Below, in pieces: positions 1-7,606 of a stretch of DNA of 46,480 bases. Numbering within the stretch: the stretch's first letter is position 1; every line of letters starts with the position of its first letter. Where the stretch lies: the NCBI GenBank assembly GCA_963709505.1, contig CAVPXC010000023.1:1-46480 (forward strand), in the 5' to 3' direction. The translations under genes and the position numbers were made by a program. This stretch comes from CAVPXC01 sp963709505 (GTDB taxonomy: Bacteria; Chloroflexota; Anaerolineae; JAAEKA01). Below the pieces are notes generated by a model. That model was not told the DNA's origin and searched no databases. It was given only the letters and a program-made list of their open reading frames with translations.

Positions 1-93
1 TGAATGATGAACGGCTGGTTGATCGTAGGTGGTCGACCAGCCGTCCTGCTTGTGGTTGCAAGGAGATCCACATCGGTGATGAGCATCAGCAGC

Positions 94-121
94 CTGGATT
101 GCCGCTTTCGCGGGAATGACG
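94..121. repeat. Fragment of a dispersed palindromic repeat
   Basis: The core gccgctttcgcgggaatgac resembles a short palindromic repeat seen in many bacterial genomes. An unrelated 9-bp-stem hairpin (acggctggt / accagccgt) lies at 11-44. Bases 1-238 contain these and the heptamer element at 172-222, and no gene that I can support. Confidence 0.4.
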
Positions 122-171
122 GGTGAGCAGTTACCATATCTTACTGAAGTCGAGGTTGACACTGAATACTC

Positions 172-222
172 GCAGGTTGCAGGTTGCAGAAGACTTGCCA
201 CTTGCCATCTGCAACTTGCAGG
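172..222. repeat. Heptamer hairpin element, family A, copy 1
   Basis: Tandem units related to GCAGGTT on the left are followed by inverted copies (CTGCAAC TTGCAGG) on the right, around a centre containing AGAAGAC. The same architecture and the same centre motif occur at 9697-9755 and 46406-46452 on the opposite strand, so these three loci belong to one family. It lies downstream of the gene ending at 239 on the minus strand. Confidence 0.75.
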
Positions 223-238
223 CTTCCCGTCCCGCCAC

Positions 239-916
239 TCAGGCGCTGCGCACGCTGCTGTCGCCAAATACCCCCATTTGGCTCGAGGCGATCTTCTCGT
301 GGGGACCACCCAATTGCGGTCGCCAGACCAGGCCCAACAGCCGGCTAGCAACGCGATAGCTGCGTTCGACGCTGTCGCCAAATGCCTGACCGCCCAGCCA
401 GTTGGCCAGAAAGACGCTCAGACTGGGCTCCGGCAGCCAGTTGACGCCCACCGCGCCATTGACGGCCTGTGCGCCTAGCGAGAGCCATTCTTTCGCAAGC
501 GTCTCGCCGTAGCAGTTCATCTGGTAGACCGCCCGCAGGCGAAAGCGGGCCTGGCCGGCCGCACGCAGCCGCCGCAGGCCGTCGAAAAAGTCCGCCCCGA
601 CCCAATGATCCACACAGCCGCATGCGTAGCCCGGCTGGCCATGCACCAGCAGCAGAACGTCCACGACAGCGCCGTCCGCAGCCAACAAGGCCTGCCATAG
701 TGCCGCTGCCGTTGCCGCTTGGTCCTCCAAAACCACGATCTGCCGATAGTGGCGGCGCGCCTGCAGCCAAACCGCCGCCTTTCCGTATTCCTCGGTCGAC
801 CAGTCCAGCAGCCGCGCGGCCCAGGGCGGCAGGTCGACGCCTGCGACGTGGCCGCCGTTCTCAAGGAAAACCACTAGTATCGGCTGGTTCTTGGTTGAGA
901 CAAAGGTTGAAGGCAT
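239..916 (-). CDS. Possible caspase-fold (C13/C14-like) protein
   Basis: This encodes 225 residues starting at the ATG at 916. I see a hydrophobic strand followed by His92 (LLLVHGQPG) and a second strand followed by Cys135 (YQMNCYG), spaced as in caspase-like cysteine peptidases. The later segment AVNGAVGVNW would suit the strand after the catalytic Cys. There is no signal peptide or membrane segment. A possible minus-strand -10 box (TATAAT, 931-926) lies 10 bases upstream, without a convincing -35. It is transcribed away from the membrane protein at 1116. The caspase-like reading is inference from two motifs; it could be another alpha/beta hydrolytic fold or a non-catalytic relative. Confidence 0.5.
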   Translation of the reverse strand: MPSTFVSTKNQPILVVFLENGGHVAGVDLPPWAARLLDWSTEEYGKAAVWLQARRHYRQIVVLEDQAATAAALWQALLAADGAVVDVLLLVHGQPGYACGCVDHWVGADFFDGLRRLRAAGQARFRLRAVYQMNCYGETLAKEWLSLGAQAVNGAVGVNWLPEPSLSVFLANWLGGQAFGDSVERSYRVASRLLGLVWRPQLGGPHEKIASSQMGVFGDSSVRSA

Positions 917-955
917 ATGCGCAACATTATACCATTGCCGGTGCGCTTTTTTCGA

Positions 956-984
956 TTGTCATACGCAAGCGTCTATGCTATACT
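956..984 (+). promoter_or_regulatory. Sigma70-type promoter
   Basis: A TTGTCA -35 (956-961) and a TATACT -10 (979-984) are separated by 17 bases. It faces the membrane protein gene at 1116 and would give a leader of about 125 bases. Confidence 0.65.
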
Positions 985-1115
985 TACCCGTGGCTGGCTG
1001 GGACGCTCCGATTGGCTCGGCTAACCAGGTGCGGCGATTCCCACTGGTCCGCCGCCTGAAGACACCGTTTCGCCGCTTTGCTCGGTCTCACTACCCATTG
1101 CGAGGAGGATAGGCT

Positions 1116-1871
1116 ATGGCTGTTTCTGCTGCTGCACTACCCGCCCAATCCACACCGAGCCGCCTCTGGCTTTATACGCGCCCTTTCGATCTGCGATTTA
1201 TCTCCCTCAGCGTGATCTTGGTGGCGGCGCCATACGCTGTGTATCTGTTTTTGCTCAATCTGGGCGGCCTGCTAGGGCCGGTGGCTGTGTCGCTCAACAC
1301 CACGGTCGACGATCTCAGCCGTAATCTCGTCAACGCTACCGTGGCGCTGCTGGTCGGCGGTCCGCACATGTACGCGACCTGGACTCGCACCCCGCTCGAC
1401 CACGACTTCGCCAAGAAGCATCGCAAATTCCTGCTTTCGGCGCTCATCGTCCCGGTGGTCGTCACATCGCTGGCGCTCTTCAACCTGACGCTGCTGCTCA
1501 CGATGTTCTTTTTCTGGGCGTCGATCCACGTCCTGCACCAGATCATCTATATCACGTCGATGTAAGTGGATGCTCATCCACGTACGCCAACAGCGCGGTG
1601 AAGAAAGAATTCCCCATTTGTCGAGCGGCTGTCCAACGACAACAAATCGGCCCGGCGTTACTGCGCTTTTAACATCGCCCTGACTATTGCCGACGTTGGC
1701 TTGGCGCTGGTAATTTTTGTGGTGCTGTGGAAGATAGTGGGCATGCCCTTCGACGCCGCCTTCGATCGCGGCTACTACATCGCGGTGCTGAGCTTTCTGT
1801 GGATGCATTACTACCAGGACCATTTCCTGTTCGCACATCCGGATGTGATCGACACGAAGGGTGTGATCTGA
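1116..1871 (+). pseudogene. Polytopic membrane protein with His-rich motifs, interrupted
   Basis: The ATG at 1116 follows GAGGAGG closely. The first 149 residues carry several membrane segments and the motifs PHMYATW, DHDFAKKH and HVLHQ, then reach TAA at 1563-1565. Further membrane-protein sequence (NDNKSARRYCAFNIAL, WMHYYQDHFLFAHPDV) continues in the same frame to TGA at 1869-1871, with a second stop at 1599-1601. The short segment between the two stops does not read naturally in that frame, which suggests two nearby compensating indels. Pairs of His between membrane segments recall membrane-bound di-metal oxygenases or desaturases and Brp/Blh-like proteins, but I cannot assign a family. 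If the breaks are sequencing errors, the protein is about 250 residues. Confidence 0.6.
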
Positions 1872-1876
1872 TCGCC

Positions 1877-1905
1877 ACATCGGTAGTCTCTGAGACTTCC
1901 GATGT
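1877..1905. repeat. Hairpin, variant of the ACCTCCGAGG family
   Basis: Acatcggtagtctc is followed at once by its near-perfect inverted copy gagacttccgatgt. It sits just after the stop at 1871 and before the AlbA_2 gene at 1930, so it may end upstream transcription. The shape and the loop resemble the palindromes at 21364-21456 and 38544-38575. Confidence 0.5.
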
Positions 1906-1929
1906 CTGAAAACGGAGGGAAACAAAACC

Positions 1930-3324
1930 ATGGCGCTTGACATCAACGCATTGTTGCAGGCAGGCGAAAGCGAAACCGTCGAGTTCAAGGCACAATGGAC
2001 AGATGCTGTCCTAGAGACTGCCGCTGCCCTAGCCAACACTCGCGGAGGCATACTGCTACTTGGTATTGACGACAAGGGCCAGGTCGTGGGCCTGGATGTC
2101 GACGAAGCCAGGCTGCGCACCTACGCGAATCTGTTGGCAGACTTGCTCCGCGTCCAACCATCTCTGCAGGTATGGGATGTGAGCGGTAGGCAGGTACTGA
2201 CCGTCGAGGTGGCGTCGGCGCGCACGCCGGTGAGTTATCGGGGGCGCTTCTACAAGCGCATTGGCAACACCACGCGCGAGATTGCGCCGGAAGCGTTGGG
2301 ACAATTGTTCATCGAAAAGTGGGACGTCACCTGGGACAGCGTGCAGAGCGACTTCTCGCTGGACGAGATCGACCTGGACACCGTGCGGCGTTTTTCTCGT
2401 CTGGCACGGCCTCGCTTGCCGCAGGTGTCCGCGGACGAGCCGGCCGATAGCCTGTTGCGCAAGCTAAACCTTTTGGTGGACGGCCGGTTGACGCGCGGTG
2501 CGGTCTTGCTCTTCGGCAAAGCGCCGCAGCAGCGCTTCGTGATGGCGCAGGTGCACATGGGCCGTTTCAAGGACGCCATCACGATCGTGGACGACAAGCT
2601 GATCCGGGGCAATCTCTTCCAGCAGCTTGACCAGGTGATGCAGCTCTTTCGGCAGTACCTGCAGGTGCGCTACGAGATCCCCAGTGAGATGGGCGACGCG
2701 ACCAGCGCGGCGGAAGCTGTACAGCGCCGAGAGATCTGGGACTACCCGCTGGAAGCGCTGCGCGAGGCGACGATCAACGCCTTGATCCATCGCGACTACT
2801 TCGACCCTCACGGCGAGATCAGCATCCGGGTCTACGACGACCGGGTATACGTCTGGAACCCGGGCGAGCTGCCGCCGGGCATCACCGTGGCCGACCTGAA
2901 GAAGACGCCGCACGACTCGCGGCTGCGCAATCCCTTGCTGGCGCAGGCCTTCTACTTCGCTGGCTGGATCGAACGCTGGGGCAGCGGCACGACGCGCATC
3001 GTTGGGCTGTGCCAGCAACAGGGACTGCCGGAGCCGGAGTTTCGCTCGCAGAACGGACGGTTCGAGGTGCTTTTTCTGAAGGATCAATATACGGAAGATT
3101 ATCTGCGAACAATGGGATTGGACGAGCGCCAGATGAAGGCAGTGCTGTTCGTGAAGGAAAGCGGCAGTATCACCAATCGAGAATTCCGCGAGCTCACCGG
3201 AGTTTCAGATGAAATGGCCAGGCGTGCGCTGTCAGGGCTGACCGAGAAGGGTCTTCTCGCGGTCAAGGGCAAAGGACGAAGCGTTCGATACGAAGTGCGA
3301 ATGCCTGAAGATATTGGCGATTAG
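1930..3324 (+). CDS. AlbA_2 / Schlafen-like ATP-binding regulator
   Basis: This encodes 464 residues; the ATG at 1930 is preceded by GGAGGG about 13 bases upstream. Residues about 10-130 match the AlbA_2 putative nucleic-acid-binding domain (GESETVEFKAQW, LANTRGGILLLGIDD). Residues about 275-370 match the GHKL-type ATPase that usually follows it, with the N-box-like EATINALIHRDY and the GSGTTRIV segment. The last 70 residues look like a winged helix (ITNREFRELTGVS). Such proteins are often annotated as RecG-like regulators and occur in accessory and defence-type loci. The stop codon TAG lies inside an 11-base tandem repeat, and a CHAT-like remnant follows. The regulatory role is inferred from the family. 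Confidence 0.85.
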   Translation: MALDINALLQAGESETVEFKAQWTDAVLETAAALANTRGGILLLGIDDKGQVVGLDVDEARLRTYANLLADLLRVQPSLQVWDVSGRQVLTVEVASARTPVSYRGRFYKRIGNTTREIAPEALGQLFIEKWDVTWDSVQSDFSLDEIDLDTVRRFSRLARPRLPQVSADEPADSLLRKLNLLVDGRLTRGAVLLFGKAPQQRFVMAQVHMGRFKDAITIVDDKLIRGNLFQQLDQVMQLFRQYLQVRYEIPSEMGDATSAAEAVQRREIWDYPLEALREATINALIHRDYFDPHGEISIRVYDDRVYVWNPGELPPGITVADLKKTPHDSRLRNPLLAQAFYFAGWIERWGSGTTRIVGLCQQQGLPEPEFRSQNGRFEVLFLKDQYTEDYLRTMGLDERQMKAVLFVKESGSITNREFRELTGVSDEMARRALSGLTEKGLLAVKGKGRSVRYEVRMPEDIGD

Positions 3325-3366
3325 TTGGCGATTAGTTGGCGATTAGTTGCGATTAGTTGCGACTAG
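3314..3366 (+). repeat. 11-bp tandem repeat over a stop codon
   Basis: Three copies of TTGGCGATTAG (3314-3346) are followed by two 10-base variants (TTGCGATTAG, TTGCGACTAG). The first copy provides the TAG stop of the AlbA_2 gene, and each unit carries another TAG. Copy-number change would move the frame between the AlbA_2 gene and the CHAT-like remnant downstream. Confidence 0.85.
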
Positions 3367-3631
3367 CTTCGCCTCGGCGTTCTACCAGGCGCTGGCCCAC
3401 GGCCGCAATGTGAGCACCGCATTCAAGCTTGGCTGCAACCAGATCGACATGGAGAGCCTGGACGAGCAGGACACTCCGCACCTACTGGCGCAGCGCGCCG
3501 ATCCGGCACAGGTGTTGTTTGGTTTTGCGCCTGAGGACGACTGGATCGACTACCGCCTGGAGAACGCCCCCAGGTTCCTAGCGCCGATTGCACAGGCGTG
3601 TGAGAGCCGCCGCGTGGGCGATGATGTTTGA
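3347..3631 (+). pseudogene. C-terminal remnant of a CHAT/caspase-like protein
   Basis: About 90 residues (FYQALAHGRNVSTAF, then a conserved-looking PHLLAQRADPAQVLFG) match the tail of CHAT-type caspase domains, where a helix with an A..G..V..AF pattern follows the last core strand. The N-terminal region with the His/Cys dyad is absent, and the 5' edge falls directly in the 11-base repeat. Translation would have to begin at a TTG inside that repeat, with no ribosome-binding site. It is probably a truncated relic; a fusion to lost upstream sequence is the alternative. Confidence 0.55.
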
Positions 3632-3669
3632 CTTCGGCCCACCCTTGCAGCCCAAAAAGAGGCAACGCC

Positions 3670-4152
3670 ATGGACGGAAGTTCCCATGAAATGCAGGTTG
3701 AAGGTAAGCCTCTGGTTGACGTTGCCCCAGAGACGCCGACCGGGCAGAGCCGGCTGGCCTATCGGTTGGCGGCTGGGATCCTGCTGCTGAACGTGGCTCT
3801 TAGCTTCGTGAGGACTCTGGTAGCGTGTGACGAAATGTTTTCGACCACTTTTATTGCTCTAATTGTCTGCGCTCTTGCCGTCGGCTTGATCCTCCTTCGT
3901 CGAGGAGCACGTACTATAACCCTCGTACTGGCCTTTCTTCTGACGGTGCTTGCAGTTAGCACTACCATTGGGTTAGTGCAAACGGATCGCGCGAAGCTCG
4001 CAATCCCATTCCTGCTTCCAGCATTGGCGATCCCCGCTGCCCTGACTCTTCTATTGACAGGCAAGACTACGCCGTGGCGTCTAGCCTTGGGCACTGGCCT
4101 CTTCGTTGTGGGCAACTTGGCTGTCCGAGTGTGGGACTTACTACGCCTGTAA
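3670..4152 (+). CDS. Small four-helix membrane protein
   Basis: The ATG at 3670 (160 residues) is preferred because AGAGG lies just upstream; a TTG at 3628 would extend it. After about 30 polar residues there are four hydrophobic segments, near residues 30-50, 60-78, 82-102 and 110-155, with short loops. No catalytic or binding motif is visible and I do not recognise the family. The G+C is somewhat lower than its neighbours. It starts shortly after the CHAT-like remnant, so it may once have been co-transcribed with the AlbA_2 gene. Confidence 0.6.
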   Translation: MDGSSHEMQVEGKPLVDVAPETPTGQSRLAYRLAAGILLLNVALSFVRTLVACDEMFSTTFIALIVCALAVGLILLRRGARTITLVLAFLLTVLAVSTTIGLVQTDRAKLAIPFLLPALAIPAALTLLLTGKTTPWRLALGTGLFVVGNLAVRVWDLLRL

Positions 4153-4300
4153 CCAGGATGACTCCAACATCACGCGATCTGTGGTTGAGAAGAACTCCAC
4201 CGATAGGTTCCCATACAGCCCACCGTGTCCGGACAGTTGCACCCTACCCTACCAGACGGTGTGATGGGAGAAGGCCCAGGCGCCCCCCAAAACCCTGCCA

Positions 4301-5331
4301 TCACATCCCCACATACTTCGCGTAGATCGTCCGGGCCACGCTCTCCTCTTCCGTCCCCTTGAAGATGGCGCGACCGTCGGGGAAGAGGGTGACCTCAAGG
4401 CCGTCAAGCGTCGCCCGCAACAAATACGGGTTGCCGGCTACGTCCGCCACACCGGACTGGCGCAGCCGGCCGGCGACCTCGGCCAGGTTCACGGCCGGCC
4501 GGTCTACCATGCTGATCTGCACGGCGTTGCGGCCGCAGAGGGTGACGGTGCGGGCGCCGCGCTCTGCGTTGAGGAACTCGAAATCATGCTGACCGCAGGT
4601 CGGGCAGTCCGGCCGGCGCATGATCTCGAAATGATCCAGGCTATTGTCAAGCAGGTCGTAGTTCAGCAGCCCGTCATTCAACTCGCCGAAGCCGGCCAGC
4701 AGCTTGATCGCCTCGCCCGCAGCAATCGACGCCACCACGGCGACCGACGGCCCGAGCACGCCGGCCGTGTCGCACGTCGGCGTCGTGCCGGGCGCGGGCA
4801 TCTGGCCCAACAGACAACGCAGGCAGGCCGTCTCGCCCGGGCGGATGGTCATGCTCATGCCGTAGCTGGCAATCACGCCGCTGTAGATCCAGGGGATGCC
4901 AAGCTGCACGCACGCGTCGTTGACCAGGAAGCGCGTCTCGAAGTTGTCAGCGCCGTCCATGACCAGGTCAGCGCCGTGCAGCAGCCGCAACACGTTGTCT
5001 GGGGTGACGTTGGCCACGATTCCTTCGATTTCGATCTGGGAGTTGATCACCGCCAGCTTGCGGCGGGCAGCTTCAGCCTTGGGCAGTTGTTGGGCGATGT
5101 CGTTCTCGTCGAACAGCACCTGCCGCTGCAGGTTGTTCAGCTCGATAAAATCGCGGTCGACGATGCGCAAATGGCCGACACCGGCTCCGCGAGGTGATTG
5201 GCAATCACGGTGCCGGTCGCGCCGCAGCCCACGATCACCACGGTCGACGCCAGCAGCTTCCGCTGCCCGGCCTCGCCCAGGCCAGGGTAGATGATTTGAC
5301 GTGCGTAGCGGGAGAGATCGGGGTTGGTCAT
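4301..5331 (-). pseudogene. ThiF/MoeB/HesA-type E1 adenylyltransferase, one frameshift
   Basis: Two frames make one protein of about 343 residues. The first runs from the ATG at 5331 and holds the N-terminal arm (SRYARQIIYPGLGEAGQRKL) and the nucleotide-binding GCGATG. Near 5195 the frame changes and continues with LRIVDRDFIELNNLQRQ to the stop at 4301. Restoring one base there joins them. Zn ligands appear as CLRC and CPTC, and the tail (FPDGRAIFKGT, ARTIYAKYVG) is that of bacterial E1-like enzymes that adenylate ThiS/MoaD-type sulfur carriers. It follows a cystathionine gamma-synthase family gene, which may hint at a sulfur-transfer role. No sulfur carrier gene is adjacent. Confidence 0.8.
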
Positions 5332-5358
5332 GGGAAAATCCGATGCTAGGGGCGGGGA

Positions 5359-5437
5359 AGTGTCAGGTGTCAGGTGTCAAGTACGGAGGTCTCGAATAAA
5401 TCGAAGATCTATGCCTGACACCTGACACTTGACACCT
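5359..5437. repeat. Heptamer hairpin element, family B, copy 1
   Basis: GTGTCAG-type units on the left (tgtcaggtgtcaggtgtcaa) are matched by inverted units on the right (tgacacctgacacttgacac). The loop includes ggaggtctcga. It fills most of the gap between the minus-strand gene ending at 5446 and the E1 gene starting at 5331. Confidence 0.8.
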
Positions 5438-5445
5438 AACTCGCC

Positions 5446-6636
5446 CTACACCCTCTCCAGCGCCTGCTCCAGATCGGCAATCAAATCCGCGGTGTCTTCG
5501 ATGCCACAGGAGAGCCGGACGAGGGAGGGTGAGATGCCAAGCGAGTCCAGTTTCTCCGGGTCGGCGTCAAAGTAGCTGACCAAAGCGACCTGTTCGACAA
5601 GGCTTTCGACGCCGCCCAGGCTGGGGCCGATGTAGGGCAGACGCAGGGCATCGACGAAGCGGCTCGTTGCGGCGCTGTCGCCGTCGATCTCAAAGGTAAC
5701 CACGCCGCCGAAGCCGCGCATCTGCGCTGTGGCGACGAGGTGCTCCGGGTGGCTGGCTAGGCCGGGATACCAGACCCGCCGCACCCTGCGATGGCTTTCC
5801 AGGAAACGCGCCACGGCCAGACCATTGGCGTTCTGCCGCTCGACGCGCAACCCCAGGGTTTTGAGCCCGCGGCCCACCAGAAAGGCCGCCTGCGGATCGA
5901 CCACGCTGCCCAATACGCCCTGCATCTGACGCAACGGCACGGTCAGGCCGTCCTTGCCGATGACCACACCCGCCAACACGTCGTTGTGGCCGGCCAAGTA
6001 CTTGGTGACGCTGTGGATCACCAGGTCGATGCCATATGCCAGCGGCTGAAGATTGAGCGGCGTCGCAAAGGTACTGTCGATAGCCGTGCGCACCCGCCGC
6101 CGCCGGCCGATCTCGCCCAGGCGGGCCAGGTCGAGGCAGCGCATGAACGGATTGGTGGGCGATTCGGAGAATATCAGGCGGGTAGTGGGACGAATCGCGG
6201 CTTCGACCGCGTCGAGGTCGCCGGCCGGCGTGGCCGTGACCTCGATCTCGTAGCGGGTCAGGAAGCCATGGACAAAGTCGCGCGTGCGGCGGTAGCAGTC
6301 GCCGGTCAGGATCAGGTGGCTGCCGGCGCTGAGGTAGACCAGGAGGGTGCCGGTAATCGCCGACATGCCACTGGGGGTCAACACCGCATCGTCGCCGCCT
6401 TCCAGCGCGGCCAGCCGGGCCTCAACCGCCCGCACGGTAGGATTGCCATAGCGCCCGTATTCCTCGCGCTGTGGCGTATCCCAGAACATCCGCTCTTCCA
6501 TGTACTCGACCAGCGCAGCCGTATCACGAAAGGTGTAGGTCGAGGTCTGAACGACAGGGGTGGTGATGCTGTCGTATGTCTTGCCGCGCGTCTCGCCGCC
6601 GTGGACGGATTGGGTTGAGGGGCCGGGGGTATCCAT
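5446..6636 (-). CDS. Cystathionine gamma-synthase family PLP enzyme
   Basis: I choose the ATG at 6636 (396 residues) because the protein there begins with the usual STQSVHGGE. The frame is open further upstream, but that stretch overlaps the neighbouring gene and has no family features. The PLP lysine is Lys212 in HSVTKYLAGHNDVLAGV. The YGRYGNPTVRAVE and SPTNPF motifs are those of the Cys/Met metabolism gamma-family. Activity could be cystathionine gamma-synthase, O-acylhomoserine sulfhydrylase or methionine gamma-lyase; the sequence alone does not separate them. It begins just after the glycoside hydrolase stop and precedes the E1-like gene, so a minus-strand transcription unit is likely. 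Confidence 0.88.
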   Translation of the reverse strand: MDTPGPSTQSVHGGETRGKTYDSITTPVVQTSTYTFRDTAALVEYMEERMFWDTPQREEYGRYGNPTVRAVEARLAALEGGDDAVLTPSGMSAITGTLLVYLSAGSHLILTGDCYRRTRDFVHGFLTRYEIEVTATPAGDLDAVEAAIRPTTRLIFSESPTNPFMRCLDLARLGEIGRRRRVRTAIDSTFATPLNLQPLAYGIDLVIHSVTKYLAGHNDVLAGVVIGKDGLTVPLRQMQGVLGSVVDPQAAFLVGRGLKTLGLRVERQNANGLAVARFLESHRRVRRVWYPGLASHPEHLVATAQMRGFGGVVTFEIDGDSAATSRFVDALRLPYIGPSLGGVESLVEQVALVSYFDADPEKLDSLGISPSLVRLSCGIEDTADLIADLEQALERV

Positions 6637-6640
6637 GGGT

Positions 6641-7606
6641 CTAGTACGGCCCGCTCCGTCCACCCTGCCGCGCCCGGACCTGCGCCTCCAGCTCGGCGAG
6701 GGTTGGCATAGGTCCGAAAATCTCGTCCGGGAAGTTGCCGCCGCCTGACCAGAAGAGCCAGCCTTCGGCGCCGGCATCTTCAGCTGCCTGACGCTGGATC
6801 AGGTATTCCGGAACGTCGTAGTCATAGCCAGCCGCGGGCCCGGTTGTCCGATAATTCTTGTCGTAGCCCTGCAGCCAGGGTCGAATGCGAGTAGGCAAAG
6901 CGACTGTCGCTAGCACGCCCGCCATACTGTCGGAAATGACCCTGTAGGGACAGAGGGTCGAATCACCACACTCGGGAAAATCGCGGGCCTCCCAAACCTG
7001 GGGATAGATCATGGGACTGAGATAATCAACACCGACCGCCATGTCCGCTAAATTCTGGCCAATGTAGGGTTCGGCCTTATTGCGAATGATGCTGCCAAAG
7101 ACATCGATTGAGGTAAAGACGCCATAGGGTTTGAGCGCTTTCATCAGATCCCGCGAGAAACTAGTGATGGCTTCTCTTCGACTTTCATTCGTGCTTTCAG
7201 CTCCGTAAATATAGTTCTCAGGTTTCGAACGACCGGGAAATCTAAAGTAATCAAACTGGATTTCATCTACTCCCTGCGCTGCCAACTCCTTGGCCAGAGC
7301 GATTTCGTATTCGCGTACTTCGGGTCTGAAAGCGCTCACGTAGGCCTTGTCACCTTCGTACCATACCTGGTCTGGCGTGTCCTTGGCGCGAATTGCCCAC
7401 TCTTTTCGCCCCTCTGCCAAAGCCTTATCCTGGAAGGTAACAAACCGGGCAATTGTATAAATACCTCGCTCTTTAGCCAGCGCTACGAACTCCTGCGGAC
7501 TCATGACATCCGGTTGTCTTGTTCCCAATTCGCGCGCGATGGGATTGCTTGGCTCCCAGGCTGTTCGACCAAACTCGTCCTTCAGATCGACTACCACAGC
7601 ATTCAC
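6641..7606 (-). CDS. DUF4015 putative glycoside hydrolase, C-terminal part of a fusion
   Basis: This 321-codon frame opens at a GTG (7606) that overlaps the stop of the upstream frame. It starts at NAVVVDLKDEFG, a strand well inside a TIM barrel, so the first strand (ARGFYIKFGSLDN) is encoded in the preceding frame. The barrel motif DEIQFDYFRFPG, with acidic residues expected at the active site, and the late GWLFWSGGG are typical of DUF4015. A single missing base near 7605 would join this to the membrane-anchored repeat protein, giving one protein of about 955 residues. The enzyme would then face the cell exterior. The substrate is unknown. Confidence 0.8.
   Translation of the reverse strand: MNAVVVDLKDEFGRTAWEPSNPIARELGTRQPDVMSPQEFVALAKERGIYTIARFVTFQDKALAEGRKEWAIRAKDTPDQVWYEGDKAYVSAFRPEVREYEIALAKELAAQGVDEIQFDYFRFPGRSKPENYIYGAESTNESRREAITSFSRDLMKALKPYGVFTSIDVFGSIIRNKAEPYIGQNLADMAVGVDYLSPMIYPQVWEARDFPECGDSTLCPYRVISDSMAGVLATVALPTRIRPWLQGYDKNYRTTGPAAGYDYDVPEYLIQRQAAEDAGAEGWLFWSGGGNFPDEIFGPMPTLAELEAQVRARQGGRSGPY

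Noticed and set aside
469..1059. Long Arg/Pro-rich frames opposite real genes, such as this one
   Set aside because: They mirror the coding sequence on the other strand, have skewed composition typical of G+C-rich shadow frames, and lack ribosome-binding sites or recognisable domains.
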